Origin: Massilia sp. BSC265
GTDB taxonomy: Bacteria; Pseudomonadota; Gammaproteobacteria; Burkholderiales; Burkholderiaceae_D
Assembly (NCBI RefSeq): GCF_000740675.1
Contig: NZ_JPXI01000031.1
Span: 220,640-284,639 of the forward strand
Direction: 5' to 3'
Length of the DNA: 64,000 bases
Below, one piece after another: positions 26,537 to 35,471 of the stretch (position 1 is the stretch's first letter; each line of letters starts with the position of its first letter). The notes beneath the pieces are model-generated. The model was not told the origin of the DNA, did no database searches, and saw only the letters and a list, made by a program, of their open reading frames with translations. The position numbers and the translations under genes are program-made.

Positions 26537-27904
26537 ATGCGGGCCATGACGCGTGTGCGCCAGTTCAGCATCGTGTCCCTGCGCGATCTGCTGGTCGCAA
26601 GCGGGCCGACGCTGCTGGCGGCGGTCGCGGTGGCCGTGCTGGCCTACATCTGGGTCGACCCGGCGCCGCCGCGCCAGCTCGGCATGGCCACCGGTCAGTT
26701 CAACAGCGCCTACGAGGAATTCGGCCGCCAGTATGCCGCCCGGCTGGCGCGCGACGAGATCAAGCTGAGCCTGCAGCCTTCGCTCGGGTCCCGTGACAAC
26801 CTGCAGCGCCTCCTCGAGGGCAAGGTGGACGTCGCCTTCGTGCAGAGCGGCTCCACGGAAGACGGCGAGGCTGCACGGGCCGGACTGCTCTCGCTGGGCA
26901 GCCTGTTCACCGAACCGGTCTGGTTGTTCCTGCGCGAGCCGGCTGGGGTAACGCAGCTGACCGACCTGCGCGGCAAGCGCATCAACCTGGGGCCGGAAGG
27001 CACAGGCGTGCCGCGCCTGTTCCGCCAACTGCTGGACGCCAACGGCATCGGGCCGGGCGAGCTGGAGATCGGGGCGCTGGAGAACACGCCGGCCACGGTG
27101 GAACTGCTGGCGGGCCGCATCGACGGCCTGGTGTTCAGTTCCGCGCCGGAAGCGCCGCTGATCCAGATGCTGCTGCAGACCCCCGGCATCAAGCTATTCA
27201 ACTTCACCCAGGCCGATGCCTACACCCGCCGCCTGCCTTTCCTGACCCACGTGGTGCTGCCGCGCGGGATCGTCGACCTCGGGCGCGACATCCCGGCCCA
27301 GGACTACCACCTGATCGCGCCCACCGCCACCCTGGTGGCGCGCGAAGACCTGCACCCGGCCCTGATGGGCCTGCTGGTGAAGTCGGCCGGCGAGATCCAC
27401 GGCAAGGCGGGGTGGTTCCAGCAGCAGGGCCAGTTCCCCTCGCCGAAGTACACCGAGATCCCGGTGGCGCGCGAGGCGGAGCGCTACTACCGCGACGGTC
27501 CGCCTTTCCTGCAGCGCTACATGCGCTTCTGGCTGGCCAACCTGTTCGAGCGCCTGTGGGTGGTTGCGGTGGCGCTGGCCGCGCTCCTGATTCCCTTGTC
27601 GAAGATCGTTCCGCCGATCTACGTGTGGCGGGTGCGCTCGCGCGTGTATCGCTGGTACGGCGAACTGCGCAAGGTGGAGCAGGAACTGGAAACGATCGCG
27701 CCGGAAGACCGGGAAGCCGCGCGTGAAGGCTTGCTGCTGCGCCTGGATGACATCGAGGAGCGCGTCAACCACATCTCGATCCCGCTCGCCTACGCGGAAG
27801 AGCTGTATCGCCTGCGCAGCCACATCAACTTCGTGCGTGAGCGGGTGCGCGGCACTATCGACCAGCATGGCATGGCGCTTCCCCAAGGGCTGATGCGGAA
27901 ATAG
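26537..27904 (+). CDS. TAXI-family TRAP solute-binding-like membrane protein
   Basis: A 455-residue protein. A membrane anchor comes first (TLLAAVAVAVLAYIWV), then a TAXI-type periplasmic binding domain (MATGQFNSAYEEFGRQYAAR, VDVAFVQSGSTEDGE, INLGPEGTGVPRLFRQLL), then a second membrane helix (LWVVAVALAALLIPL) and a cytoplasmic coiled-coil tail. No TRAP permease genes are present, so it is an orphan of the kind that may act as a sensor. The start is uncertain: GTG at 26468, overlapping the previous gene by 13 bases, is open in frame, but family N-termini fit the ATG at 26537. Confidence 0.82.
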   Translation: MRAMTRVRQFSIVSLRDLLVASGPTLLAAVAVAVLAYIWVDPAPPRQLGMATGQFNSAYEEFGRQYAARLARDEIKLSLQPSLGSRDNLQRLLEGKVDVAFVQSGSTEDGEAARAGLLSLGSLFTEPVWLFLREPAGVTQLTDLRGKRINLGPEGTGVPRLFRQLLDANGIGPGELEIGALENTPATVELLAGRIDGLVFSSAPEAPLIQMLLQTPGIKLFNFTQADAYTRRLPFLTHVVLPRGIVDLGRDIPAQDYHLIAPTATLVAREDLHPALMGLLVKSAGEIHGKAGWFQQQGQFPSPKYTEIPVAREAERYYRDGPPFLQRYMRFWLANLFERLWVVAVALAALLIPLSKIVPPIYVWRVRSRVYRWYGELRKVEQELETIAPEDREAAREGLLLRLDDIEERVNHISIPLAYAEELYRLRSHINFVRERVRGTIDQHGMALPQGLMRK

Positions 27905-27963
27905 CAATTTCTCTCGCGGAAACGATTACACTGGCGGCCTTTGTCTCGAATTCGAAAGAAGCC

Positions 27964-29919
27964 ATGATCCGTCGTCCGTTGTCCGCCCTTGCATTGGGCG
28001 TGATGCTGGCCTGTGCCGTTGGGGCCCAGGCTGCAAGCGTATCCGCAGCACATGCGGATGCGCCGGCCCAAAAGCGCAACCCGCGCGAGGCCTATACCAA
28101 GTATGAGTACCGCATCCCGATGCGTGACGGCGTCAAGCTGTTCACGACGGTGTACGTGCCGAAGGACAGCTCCAAACCGTATCCCTTCCTGGTGCAGCGC
28201 ACCCCCTACAGCGCCGGCGTGTATGCGCAGGGCGAGCAGCGCTACGGCGTGGACTGGTTCCCCGAGGCGCTCAGCCCCTCGCGCGAGCTGGAGGAATCCG
28301 GCTACATCTTCGTGACCCAGGACGTGCGCGGCCGCTACATGTCGGAAGGCTTGTGGCAGGAAATGACCCCGCATGCCAAGGGCAAGCGCCTCAAGGGCGA
28401 GGGCCAGGAAAGCGAGGACATGCACGACACCGTCGAATGGCTGCTGAAGCACATCCCGAACAACAACGGCCGCGTCGGCATCTGGGGCATCAGCTACCCG
28501 GGCTTCTACGCGGCCGCGAGCATCATCGACTCGCACCCGGCGATCAAGGCCGCCTCGCCGCAGGCGCCGATCGCCGATCTGTACATGGGCGACGACTCCT
28601 ACCACGGCGGCGCCTTCATGCTGTCGGCGAACTTCGACTTTTATTCGTCCTTCCTGCCGCAGAAGAACCCGACCACGGGCAACAAGGAGCGTTCGCGCTT
28701 CGAGTACGGCGAGGCCGACGCCTACGACTTCTTCCTGAAGCGCCTGACGATGGAAAACATCCTCGCCAGCATGAGCGCGGAGCAGCGCGAGCTGCTCGAG
28801 CCGACCATCGTGCACGATACCTACGACGAGTTCTGGCGTTCGCGCGCCATCACGCCGCACATGAAGAACGTGAAGGCGGCGGTGCTGACCGTGGGCGGCT
28901 GGTTCGACGCGGAAGACCCGGCGGGGCCGTTCGCGATTTATAAAGCGGTCGGCAAGAACAACCCGGGCACGCCGAACGCGCTGGTGATGGGCCCCTGGGT
29001 GCACGGCGGCTGGGCCCGCAGCGACGGCGCGCGCCTGGGTCACGTGAGCTTCGATGCGAAGACGGGCGAATACTTCCGCCGCGAGATCCAGTTCCCCTTC
29101 TTCGAGCAGCACCTGAAGGGTGTGAAACCGGCGCGCGCGATCCCGAGCGTGACGGCTTTCGAAACCGGCACCAACGTCTGGCGCAGCTACGCGGCCTGGC
29201 CGCCGGCGCCGGCGAAGGCGCGCACCCTGTACTTCGGCCCGAACGGTAGGCTGGACTGGAAGCCGCCAGTTGCCAGCGGCGCCGGCTACGACGAATACGT
29301 GGCCGACCCGCGCAAGCCGGTGCCCTTCATCGGCTACCCGGCCACGGGCGTGCCGCGCGAGTACATGGTGTCGGACCAACGCTTCGCCGCGACCCGCCCC
29401 GACGTGCTGGTGTACCAGAGCGAGGTGCTGGAAGAGGACGTGACGGTGGTCGGTTCTGTGGTGCCGAAGCTGTTCGTGTCGACCACCGGGACGGACGCCG
29501 ACTGGGTGGTCAAGCTGATCGACGTCTACCCAAGCGGGTATCCCACCCCGGCGGTCGAGCGCAAGGGCAACGACGTCGCTCCTCCGAGCCTGAACCTGGG
29601 CGGCTACCAGCAACTGGTGCGCGGCAATCCGCTGCGCGGCAAGTTCCGCAACAGCTTCGAGAAGCCCGAGCCTTTCACCCCGGGCAAGCAGGAAGCGATC
29701 AGCTTCGACATCGGCGAAGTGAACCACACCTTCCGCCGCGGCCACCGCATCATGGTGCAGGTGCAAAGCTCGTGGTTCCCGCTGGTCGACCTGAATCCGC
29801 AGACCTTCACCCACATCCCGAAAGCGAAGCCGGAAGACTTCAAAAAGGCGACCCAGCGCGTGTATCGTGCGCCGGACGCGGCATCGGGCCTGCAGCTGAT
29901 GGTGATGCCGGCTAACTGA
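27964..29919 (+). CDS. Secreted CocE/NonD-family hydrolase (peptidase S15-like)
   Basis: A 651-residue protein with a signal peptide (ALALGVMLACAVGAQA). The X-Pro-dipeptidyl-peptidase/cocaine-esterase alpha/beta domain has YRIPMRDGVKLFTTVYVP and nucleophile S177 in GIWGISYPG. A later histidine is in VMGPWVHGGW, and a C-terminal jelly-roll domain ends with RRGHRIMVQVQSSWFPLVDL. Members include glutaryl acylases, cocaine esterase and alpha-amino-acid ester hydrolases, so the substrate cannot be told. It is monocistronic, convergent with the rhodanese gene across a palindromic repeat. Confidence 0.92.
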   Translation: MIRRPLSALALGVMLACAVGAQAASVSAAHADAPAQKRNPREAYTKYEYRIPMRDGVKLFTTVYVPKDSSKPYPFLVQRTPYSAGVYAQGEQRYGVDWFPEALSPSRELEESGYIFVTQDVRGRYMSEGLWQEMTPHAKGKRLKGEGQESEDMHDTVEWLLKHIPNNNGRVGIWGISYPGFYAAASIIDSHPAIKAASPQAPIADLYMGDDSYHGGAFMLSANFDFYSSFLPQKNPTTGNKERSRFEYGEADAYDFFLKRLTMENILASMSAEQRELLEPTIVHDTYDEFWRSRAITPHMKNVKAAVLTVGGWFDAEDPAGPFAIYKAVGKNNPGTPNALVMGPWVHGGWARSDGARLGHVSFDAKTGEYFRREIQFPFFEQHLKGVKPARAIPSVTAFETGTNVWRSYAAWPPAPAKARTLYFGPNGRLDWKPPVASGAGYDEYVADPRKPVPFIGYPATGVPREYMVSDQRFAATRPDVLVYQSEVLEEDVTVVGSVVPKLFVSTTGTDADWVVKLIDVYPSGYPTPAVERKGNDVAPPSLNLGGYQQLVRGNPLRGKFRNSFEKPEPFTPGKQEAISFDIGEVNHTFRRGHRIMVQVQSSWFPLVDLNPQTFTHIPKAKPEDFKKATQRVYRAPDAASGLQLMVMPAN

Positions 29920-29925
29920 TGTCGC

Positions 29926-29960
29926 AGGCGTGATCTGGTCCAGTGGACCAGATCACGCCT
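29926..29960. repeat. Dispersed palindromic element, copy 3
   Basis: A perfect 16-base inverted repeat, AGGCGTGATCTGGTCC (29926-29941) and its complement (29945-29960), with an AGT loop. It fills the gap between two convergent genes, starts seven bases after the hydrolase stop, and includes two bases of the rhodanese stop codon (29959-29961). Confidence 0.92.
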
Positions 29961-30417
29961 ACGCGCCGATCCAGGGCAAGCCCGCTTTGCACCAGCCCCC
30001 GATGGTCTTGCGATGCCCCTCCGCATCGCGGTCGCCTTCAAAACCTTCGAGGATGTCGTAGGACTCGGCAAACCCATGCTCGGTCGCCACGCGCGCACTG
30101 TGGCGCGAGCGCACGCCCGAGCGGCACAGGAACAGCAGCACCTCGTCCTTGCGCGCCAGCTGTTCCAGCTGCGCACCGAATGCGGGATTCGGCGCGCCGC
30201 CCGGGTAGGTGGCCCACTGCAGCGCAAGGTGCTGGGTCTCGGGGATCGCCACCCGGCCGACCCAGTCGCGCTCGGCACTGGTGCGCACGTCGACCAGCTT
30301 GACGCGTGGATCGCTCTGCAAGAGCGCGAAGGCTTCTGCGGGCGTCACCGCACCCGCATAGGGCTGGCCTGCGGCGCGCTGGCGCGCCTGGGCAAGGATG
30401 GTCTCGGTCGTCGTCAT
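29959..30417 (-). CDS. Rhodanese-like domain protein
   Basis: A 152-residue single rhodanese domain. VTPAEAFALLQ opens the fold, VKLVDVRTSAERDWVG is the first signature, and C98 in FLCRSGVRSRHSA is the active-site cysteine. The C-terminal part has GFAESYDILEGFEGD. It is likely a sulfur carrier or sulfurtransferase in the cytoplasm. The ATG at 30417 is preferred over one at 30438 by alignment to the family. It is divergent from glnA, sharing a 295-base region with NtrC sites, so nitrogen control of this gene is possible. Confidence 0.9.
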   Translation of the reverse strand: MTTTETILAQARQRAAGQPYAGAVTPAEAFALLQSDPRVKLVDVRTSAERDWVGRVAIPETQHLALQWATYPGGAPNPAFGAQLEQLARKDEVLLFLCRSGVRSRHSARVATEHGFAESYDILEGFEGDRDAEGHRKTIGGWCKAGLPWIGA

Positions 30418-30448
30418 GATGTGATCCGTTTTGAACAAGAAAAGTCAG

Positions 30449-30465
30449 TGCACCAACTTGGTTCG
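30449..30465. promoter_or_regulatory. NtrC-binding site, distal
   Basis: TGCACCAACTTGGTTCG follows the NtrC consensus TGCACC-N5-GGTGCA with one half-site degenerate. Its centre at 30457 lies about 196 bases upstream of the predicted glnA start point and only 40 bases from the rhodanese start codon. Confidence 0.75.
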
Positions 30466-30503
30466 GTGTATCCTGCGCTGCGATGGTGCACGGCCATCGT
30501 TGG

Positions 30504-30520
30504 CGCACCAAGTTGGTGCG
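30504..30520. promoter_or_regulatory. NtrC-binding site, proximal
   Basis: CGCACCAAGTTGGTGCG is a perfect 8-base inverted repeat around a central G that fits the NtrC consensus. Its centre at 30512 is 55 bases (about five helical turns) from the distal site and about 141 bases upstream of the predicted glnA start point, typical for a pair of enhancer sites. Further GGTGCA/TGCACC hexamers lie at 30485-30490 and 30533-30540. Confidence 0.85.
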
Positions 30521-30626
30521 GCGATGCACGCTGGTGCACCGGCAGGCGATGGGCATACCGGGCGATTTTAGGCTGGATGCGCGCGATTTCCAACGAAGCA
30601 TTGTGCATTTGTTCATAACGCGGGCT

Positions 30627-30643
30627 TGGCACGGTTCATGCTT
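30627..30643 (+). promoter_or_regulatory. Sigma-54 promoter of glnA
   Basis: TTGGCACGGTTCATGCTTT has the invariant GG (30628-30629) and GC (30640-30641) separated by exactly ten bases, as required for the -24/-12 elements. Transcription would start near 30653, about 60 bases before glnA. Confidence 0.9.
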
Positions 30644-30712
30644 TGAGATACAGCAAGTTGCCGCGCTGCGAGCTTATCCGCGCGGCACCCCCTTTTCAAT
30701 CAGGAGATACGA

Positions 30713-32128
30713 ATGGCAAAGACGGCTGCAGACGTAATTCAACTCATCAAAGACAACGAAGTGAAGTTCGTTGACCTGCGCTTCGCGGATACCCGCGGCA
30801 AAGAGCAGCACGTCACCGTTCCCGTCTCGCATTTCGACGAAGACAAGTTCGAATCGGGCCACGCCTTCGATGGTTCGTCGATCGCCGGCTGGAAGGGCAT
30901 CGAGGCATCGGACATGCTGCTGCTGCCGGACCCGGCCACCGCCAACCTCGACCCGTTCATGGAAGAGACCACCCTGTTCATGCAGTGCGACGTGATCGAA
31001 CCGTCGGACGGCAAGGGCTACGACCGTGACCCGCGCTCGATCGCCAAGCGCGCCGAAGCCTACCTGAAGTCCTCGGGCGTGGGCGATACCGCCTTCTTCG
31101 GCCCGGAACCGGAATTCTTCATCTTCGACTCGATCCGCTGGAAGATCGACATGTCGGGCTGCTTCGTGAAGATCGACTCGGATGAAGCATCCTGGTCGAC
31201 CGACAAGGAAATCGAAGGCGGCAACAGCGGCCACCGTCCGACCGTCAAGGGCGGCTACTTCCCGGTCCCGCCGGTCGACAGCTTCCAGGACATGCGCTCG
31301 GAAATGTGCCTGATCCTCGAATCGATGGGCATCCCGGTCGAAGTGCACCACCATGAAGTGGCCGGCGCCGGCCAGAACGAAATCGGCACCCGTTTCTCGA
31401 CCCTGGTCGAGCGCGCCGACTGGACCCAGAACATGAAGTACGTGATCTGGAACGTGGCCCACAGCTACGGCAAGACCGCGACCTTCATGCCGAAGCCGAT
31501 GAACGGCGACAACGGCTCGGGCATGCACGTGCACCAGTCGATCTGGAAGGACGGCAAGAACCTGTTCGCAGGCGACGGCTATGCCGGCCTGTCGGAGACC
31601 GCGCTGTATTACATCGGCGGCATCATCAAGCACGCCCGCGCCCTGAACGCGATCACCAACCCGGGCACCAACTCGTACAAGCGCCTGGTGCCGGGCTACG
31701 AAGCCCCGGTCAAGCTGGCCTACTCGGCACGCAACCGTTCGGCCTCGATCCGCATCCCGCACGTGGCGAACCCGAAGGGCCGCCGCATCGAAGTGCGCTT
31801 CCCGGACCCGCTGGCCAACGTCTACCTGTGCTTCGCCGCGCTCTTGATGGCCGGCCTGGACGGCATCCAGAACAAGATCCACCCGGGCGAAGCCGCGACC
31901 AAGGACCTGTACCACCTGCCGCCGGAAGAAGACAAGCTGATCCCGACGGTGTGCGCCTCGCTGGAAGAAGCGCTGGAAGCCCTGGACAAGGACCGCGAGT
32001 TCCTGACCCGCGGCGGCGTGTTCAGCGACGCCATGATCGATGCCTACATCGACCTGAAGATGCAGGAAGTGCAGCGCCTGCGCATGACCCCGCACCCGGC
32101 CGAATTCGACATGTACTATTCGTCGTAA
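30713..32128 (+). CDS. glnA: Glutamine synthetase, type I
   Basis: A 471-residue GSI that makes glutamine from glutamate, ammonium and ATP. Signature segments are [37 protein letters not shown], the ATP region [16 protein letters not shown] and [10 protein letters not shown]. The adenylylation tyrosine is Y400 in [10 protein letters not shown], the target of GlnE, whose gene is at 57816. AGGAGATAC precedes the ATG. Control is by sigma-54 and NtrC sites upstream. A strong terminator follows, so most transcripts should end before the DUF4124-ntrB genes. Confidence 0.99.
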   Translation: MAKTAADVIQLIKDNEVKFVDLRFADTRGKEQHVTVPVSHFDEDKFESGHAFDGSSIAGWKGIEASDMLLLPDPATANLDPFMEETTLFMQCDVIEPSDGKGYDRDPRSIAKRAEAYLKSSGVGDTAFFGPEPEFFIFDSIRWKIDMSGCFVKIDSDEASWSTDKEIEGGNSGHRPTVKGGYFPVPPVDSFQDMRSEMCLILESMGIPVEVHHHEVAGAGQNEIGTRFSTLVERADWTQNMKYVIWNVAHSYGKTATFMPKPMNGDNGSGMHVHQSIWKDGKNLFAGDGYAGLSETALYYIGGIIKHARALNAITNPGTNSYKRLVPGYEAPVKLAYSARNRSASIRIPHVANPKGRRIEVRFPDPLANVYLCFAALLMAGLDGIQNKIHPGEAATKDLYHLPPEEDKLIPTVCASLEEALEALDKDREFLTRGGVFSDAMIDAYIDLKMQEVQRLRMTPHPAEFDMYYSS

Positions 32129-32185
32129 GCAGAAGGTCAACAGAACCGTTGCGCTCATGCATCACCCAGCGTAAGGGTCTGTAAC

Positions 32186-32220
32186 AAAGGCGGGGAAAGC
32201 AAGCGCTTTCCCCGCCTTTT
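32186..32220 (+). terminator. Rho-independent terminator of glnA
   Basis: A perfect 15-base stem, AAAGGCGGGGAAAGC (32186-32200) and its complement (32205-32219), with an AAGC loop and a T run. It separates glnA from the downstream regulatory genes. Confidence 0.93.
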
Positions 32221-32286
32221 TTCATCCTTGCGGTACACTCGCCCGGTCTACAATGCATGCACGTTTATTGTGCAGACTGATTTCTG

Positions 32287-32805
32287 ATGGGAAAGACAAT
32301 TAGCCTCTTCCGAGTGTCGATGATCGTGCTTGCCGGCCTGACGCTCCACAACGGGGCACAGGCGCAAGGCACCGTCTACAAGTGCGTGGACGAGCAGGGA
32401 CGGGTGGAATTCACCGATACCAGCCGCAAGGGGTGCAAGGCCCTCGACCTGCCGGGCTATGCGCCGCCACCGCCGCCGCGCGCCTCCGCCCCGATCCCGG
32501 CCGTGCGCCCGGCGAGCCCGGGGCCGGCCTCCGCAGTCAGTCCGGCCAGCTTCCCGCGCGTCGACACGGCCCAGCAGCGTGCGCGCGACGACGACCGCCG
32601 CGAGATCCTCAACGACGAGCTGCGCATCGAGCAGAAGAAGCTGGCCGAGCTGCGCCGCGACTTCAACAACGGCGAGCCGGAACGCCAGGGCAACGAGCGC
32701 AACTACGCCAAGTACCAGGAGCGGGTGGCCTCGATGCGCGACGAGATCGGCCGCACCGAGCGCAACATCGAAGCGCTGCAGCGCGAGATCAGCAATATCC
32801 GATGA
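32287..32805 (+). CDS. DUF4124-domain periplasmic protein
   Basis: A 172-residue protein with a signal peptide (SMIVLAGLTLHNGAQAQ). The DUF4124 segment is GTVYKCVDEQGRVEFTDTSR, with two cysteines (YKC and KGC). A proline-rich linker and a charged coiled coil at about 95-170 follow. Function unknown. It lies between glnA and ntrB, a position it holds in other Burkholderiales as I recall, and its TGA overlaps the ntrB ATG, so the two are translationally coupled. Confidence 0.85.
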   Translation: MGKTISLFRVSMIVLAGLTLHNGAQAQGTVYKCVDEQGRVEFTDTSRKGCKALDLPGYAPPPPPRASAPIPAVRPASPGPASAVSPASFPRVDTAQQRARDDDRREILNDELRIEQKKLAELRRDFNNGEPERQGNERNYAKYQERVASMRDEIGRTERNIEALQREISNIR

Positions 32806-33875
32806 CGGAACCATCCGCCCATGTGCGTTTTGCCGGCCTCGACCTGCTGGCCTCGAGCGTCCTGCTGCTCGGACCCGCGGGCGAGGTGCGCTACGCCAAT
32901 CCGGCGGCCGAGAACCTGCTCGAACTCTCGCTGAAATCCCTGCAGCGCGCGCCGCTGCCGGAACTCTTCACCAACGGCATTGAATTGGCTGCGCTGTGCG
33001 CGCAGGCGCTGGCGCACCAGTACGCCGACCTGCGCCAGGACCTGGTCCTGCAGCGCAACGGGCGCGAGCCCCTGCACGTCAACAGCATCGTCAGCGCACT
33101 GGGCCAGGACGAACTCTTGATCGAGCTGCGCGAGAACGTCCAGCAGCTCAAGCTCGACCGCGAGGAGCGCATCCTCGACCAAAGCCAGGCCAACAAGGAA
33201 CTGATCCGCAACCTGGCCCACGAGATCAAGAACCCGCTGGGCGGCATCCGCGGCGCGGCCCAGCTGCTCGAACTCGAACTGCCGCCGCATCACCCCGCCG
33301 ACCTGACCGAATATACCCAGGTGATCATCAAGGAGGCCGACCGCCTCCAGACCCTGGTCGACCGCCTGCTGGCGCCGCATCGGAAACCCCATATCGTGGG
33401 TGACGTCAACATCCACGAGGTGTGCGAGCGCGTGCGCAGCCTGATCCTGGCCGAATTCCCGGTCGGCCTCACCATCCGGCGCGACTACGACGCCTCGATT
33501 CCCGAGTTCAGGGGCGACATGGAGCAGCTGATCCAGGTGGTGCTGAACATCGCCCACAACGCCGCCCAGGCACTCGCGAAACGCATCGCGGCGGGCGATG
33601 CCGAGATCGTGCTGCGCACCCGCGTGGCGCGCCAGGTCACCCTGGCCAAGGTCCGTTATGGGCTGGCATTAGATTTGCATATCATCGACAATGGACCGGG
33701 CATCGCGCCCGAGATCCGCGACCGCATCTTCTATCCGCTCGTCTCCGGGCGCGAAGGCGGCAGCGGCCTCGGGCTGACGCTGGCGCAAACCTTCGTGCAG
33801 CAGCACCTGGGTGTGATCGAGTGCGAAAGCCGGCCTGGACTGACGGATTTCCGGATCCTGCTGCCCCTGCCATAA
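32802..33875 (+). CDS. glnL: Nitrogen regulation sensor histidine kinase NtrB
   Basis: A 357-residue soluble kinase/phosphatase that controls NtrC in response to PII. A PAS domain covers about residues 8-115. The phosphoacceptor is H140 in NLAHEIKNPLGGIRGAAQLL. The ATP domain has N-box NIAHNAAQAL, IIDNGPGIAPEIRDRIF and the G2 box GGSGLGLTLAQ. There is no membrane segment, as expected. The ATG at 32802 overlaps the preceding stop (ATGA); the longer frame from 32382 is a shadow of the DUF4124 gene. ntrC follows after 61 bases. Confidence 0.97.
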   Translation: MTEPSAHVRFAGLDLLASSVLLLGPAGEVRYANPAAENLLELSLKSLQRAPLPELFTNGIELAALCAQALAHQYADLRQDLVLQRNGREPLHVNSIVSALGQDELLIELRENVQQLKLDREERILDQSQANKELIRNLAHEIKNPLGGIRGAAQLLELELPPHHPADLTEYTQVIIKEADRLQTLVDRLLAPHRKPHIVGDVNIHEVCERVRSLILAEFPVGLTIRRDYDASIPEFRGDMEQLIQVVLNIAHNAAQALAKRIAAGDAEIVLRTRVARQVTLAKVRYGLALDLHIIDNGPGIAPEIRDRIFYPLVSGREGGSGLGLTLAQTFVQQHLGVIECESRPGLTDFRILLPLP

Positions 33876-33936
33876 GCCGGGGGGAGGCATCCGCCGTGAG
33901 TCCCCGAATTATCCATATTGCGGGAACCACGAACAC

Positions 33937-35418
33937 ATGAAACCAATCTGGATTGTCGACGACGACGCATCGATCCGCTGGGTGCTGGAAAAAGCCCTGG
34001 CGCGCGAAAGCCTGGAGACCCGCAGCTTTGCCAATGCGCACGACGCGCTGGCCGCTTTCGAAACCGATACGCCGCAGGTGCTGGTGTCGGACATCCGCAT
34101 GCCGGGCGAATCCGGCATCGAACTGCTTGCCGCCGTCAAGGCGCGCCATCCCGGCCTGCCGGTCATCATCATCACCGCCTTCTCCGACCTCGATTCGGCG
34201 GTCGCCTCCTTCCAGGGCGGCGCTTTCGACTACCTGGCCAAGCCTTTCGACATCGACAAGGCGGTGGCCCTGATCCGGCGCGCCCTGGAAGAGAGTCTGC
34301 GCGAAGCCAGCGTGGAAGCGGCGCCCGCGGAGACGCCCGAGATCCTCGGCCACGCGCCGGCCATGCAGGAAGTGTTCCGCGCCATCGGGCGCCTGTCGCA
34401 GTCCAACGTGACGGTCCTGATCACCGGGGAGAGCGGCACCGGCAAGGAACTGGTGGCGCGCGCCCTGCACAAGCACAGCCCGCGCGCTTCCCAGCCCTTC
34501 ATCGCACTGAACACGGCGGCGATCCCGAAGGACCTGCTCGAATCGGAACTGTTCGGCCACGAACGCGGCGCCTTCACCGGCGCCCAGGCGATGCGGCGCG
34601 GCCGCTTCGAGCAGGCCGAGAACGGCACCCTGTTCCTCGACGAGATCGGAGACATGCCATTTGATTTGCAGACCCGGCTTCTGCGCGTGCTGTCGGACGG
34701 CCACTTCTACCGCGTCGGCGGGCACCAGCCGGTCAAGGCCAATGTGCGCGTGATCGCCGCCACCCACCAGAACCTGGAACAGCGCGTGCGCGACGGCCTG
34801 TTCCGCGAAGACCTCTACCACCGCCTCAACGTGATCCGCCTGCGCCTGCCTTCCCTGCGCGAGCGCAGCGAGGACATCCCGATCCTGGCGCGCCACTTCC
34901 TGGTGCAGAGTGCACGACAATTGGGCGTCGAGCCGAAGCGCCTGAGCGAACCGGCGATGCGCTTCCTGGCCGGCCTCGAGCTGCCCGGCAACGTGCGCCA
35001 ACTGGAAAACCTGTGCAACTGGATCACCGTGATGGCCCCGGGCCAGACGGTCGAGGTCAAGGACCTGCCGCGCGACCTGACGCAAGGATCGCCTGCGCCG
35101 TCGACCCTGCACGAGCCGGGCCTGGCCGGCGCCGCCACCGCGCCGGCGGCATCCGTGCCGGCCGCCGCGCCGGGTGTGCCGGTGTCGCCCGAAGGCTGGA
35201 TCGGGCTGCTCGAGCTGCAGGCCGCCGGCATGCTCAGCGCCGGCCAGACCGAGGTGATGGACACGCTCGGGCGCCAGTTCGAGTCGGCCTTGATCAAGAC
35301 CGCGCTGAAGCACACGCACGGGCGCAAGAACGACGCCGCGATGCGGCTCGGGATCGGGCGCAATACGATCACGCGCAAGATCGTCGAGCTAGGGATAGAT
35401 GGCGCACAGGAAGAGTAG
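33937..35418 (+). CDS. glnG: Nitrogen regulation response regulator NtrC
   Basis: A 493-residue sigma-54 activator. The receiver domain covers residues 1-120 with phosphoacceptor D52 (VLVSDIRMPG). The AAA+ domain, about 138-375, has Walker A GESGTGKE, the sigma-54 contact loop ERGAFTGA and Walker B TLFLDEIGDMP. A C-terminal Fis-type helix-turn-helix is AAMRLGIGRNTITRKI. An alanine/proline-rich linker at about 385-415 is longer than in E. coli. It should bind the sites at 30449-30520 and activate glnA. Confidence 0.98.
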   Translation: MKPIWIVDDDASIRWVLEKALARESLETRSFANAHDALAAFETDTPQVLVSDIRMPGESGIELLAAVKARHPGLPVIIITAFSDLDSAVASFQGGAFDYLAKPFDIDKAVALIRRALEESLREASVEAAPAETPEILGHAPAMQEVFRAIGRLSQSNVTVLITGESGTGKELVARALHKHSPRASQPFIALNTAAIPKDLLESELFGHERGAFTGAQAMRRGRFEQAENGTLFLDEIGDMPFDLQTRLLRVLSDGHFYRVGGHQPVKANVRVIAATHQNLEQRVRDGLFREDLYHRLNVIRLRLPSLRERSEDIPILARHFLVQSARQLGVEPKRLSEPAMRFLAGLELPGNVRQLENLCNWITVMAPGQTVEVKDLPRDLTQGSPAPSTLHEPGLAGAATAPAASVPAAAPGVPVSPEGWIGLLELQAAGMLSAGQTEVMDTLGRQFESALIKTALKHTHGRKNDAAMRLGIGRNTITRKIVELGIDGAQEE

Positions 35419-35471
35419 AAGCATTAGTGTAAGCTGGCGGATCATGTACCGATTTTCCGCTGCCACCATCC

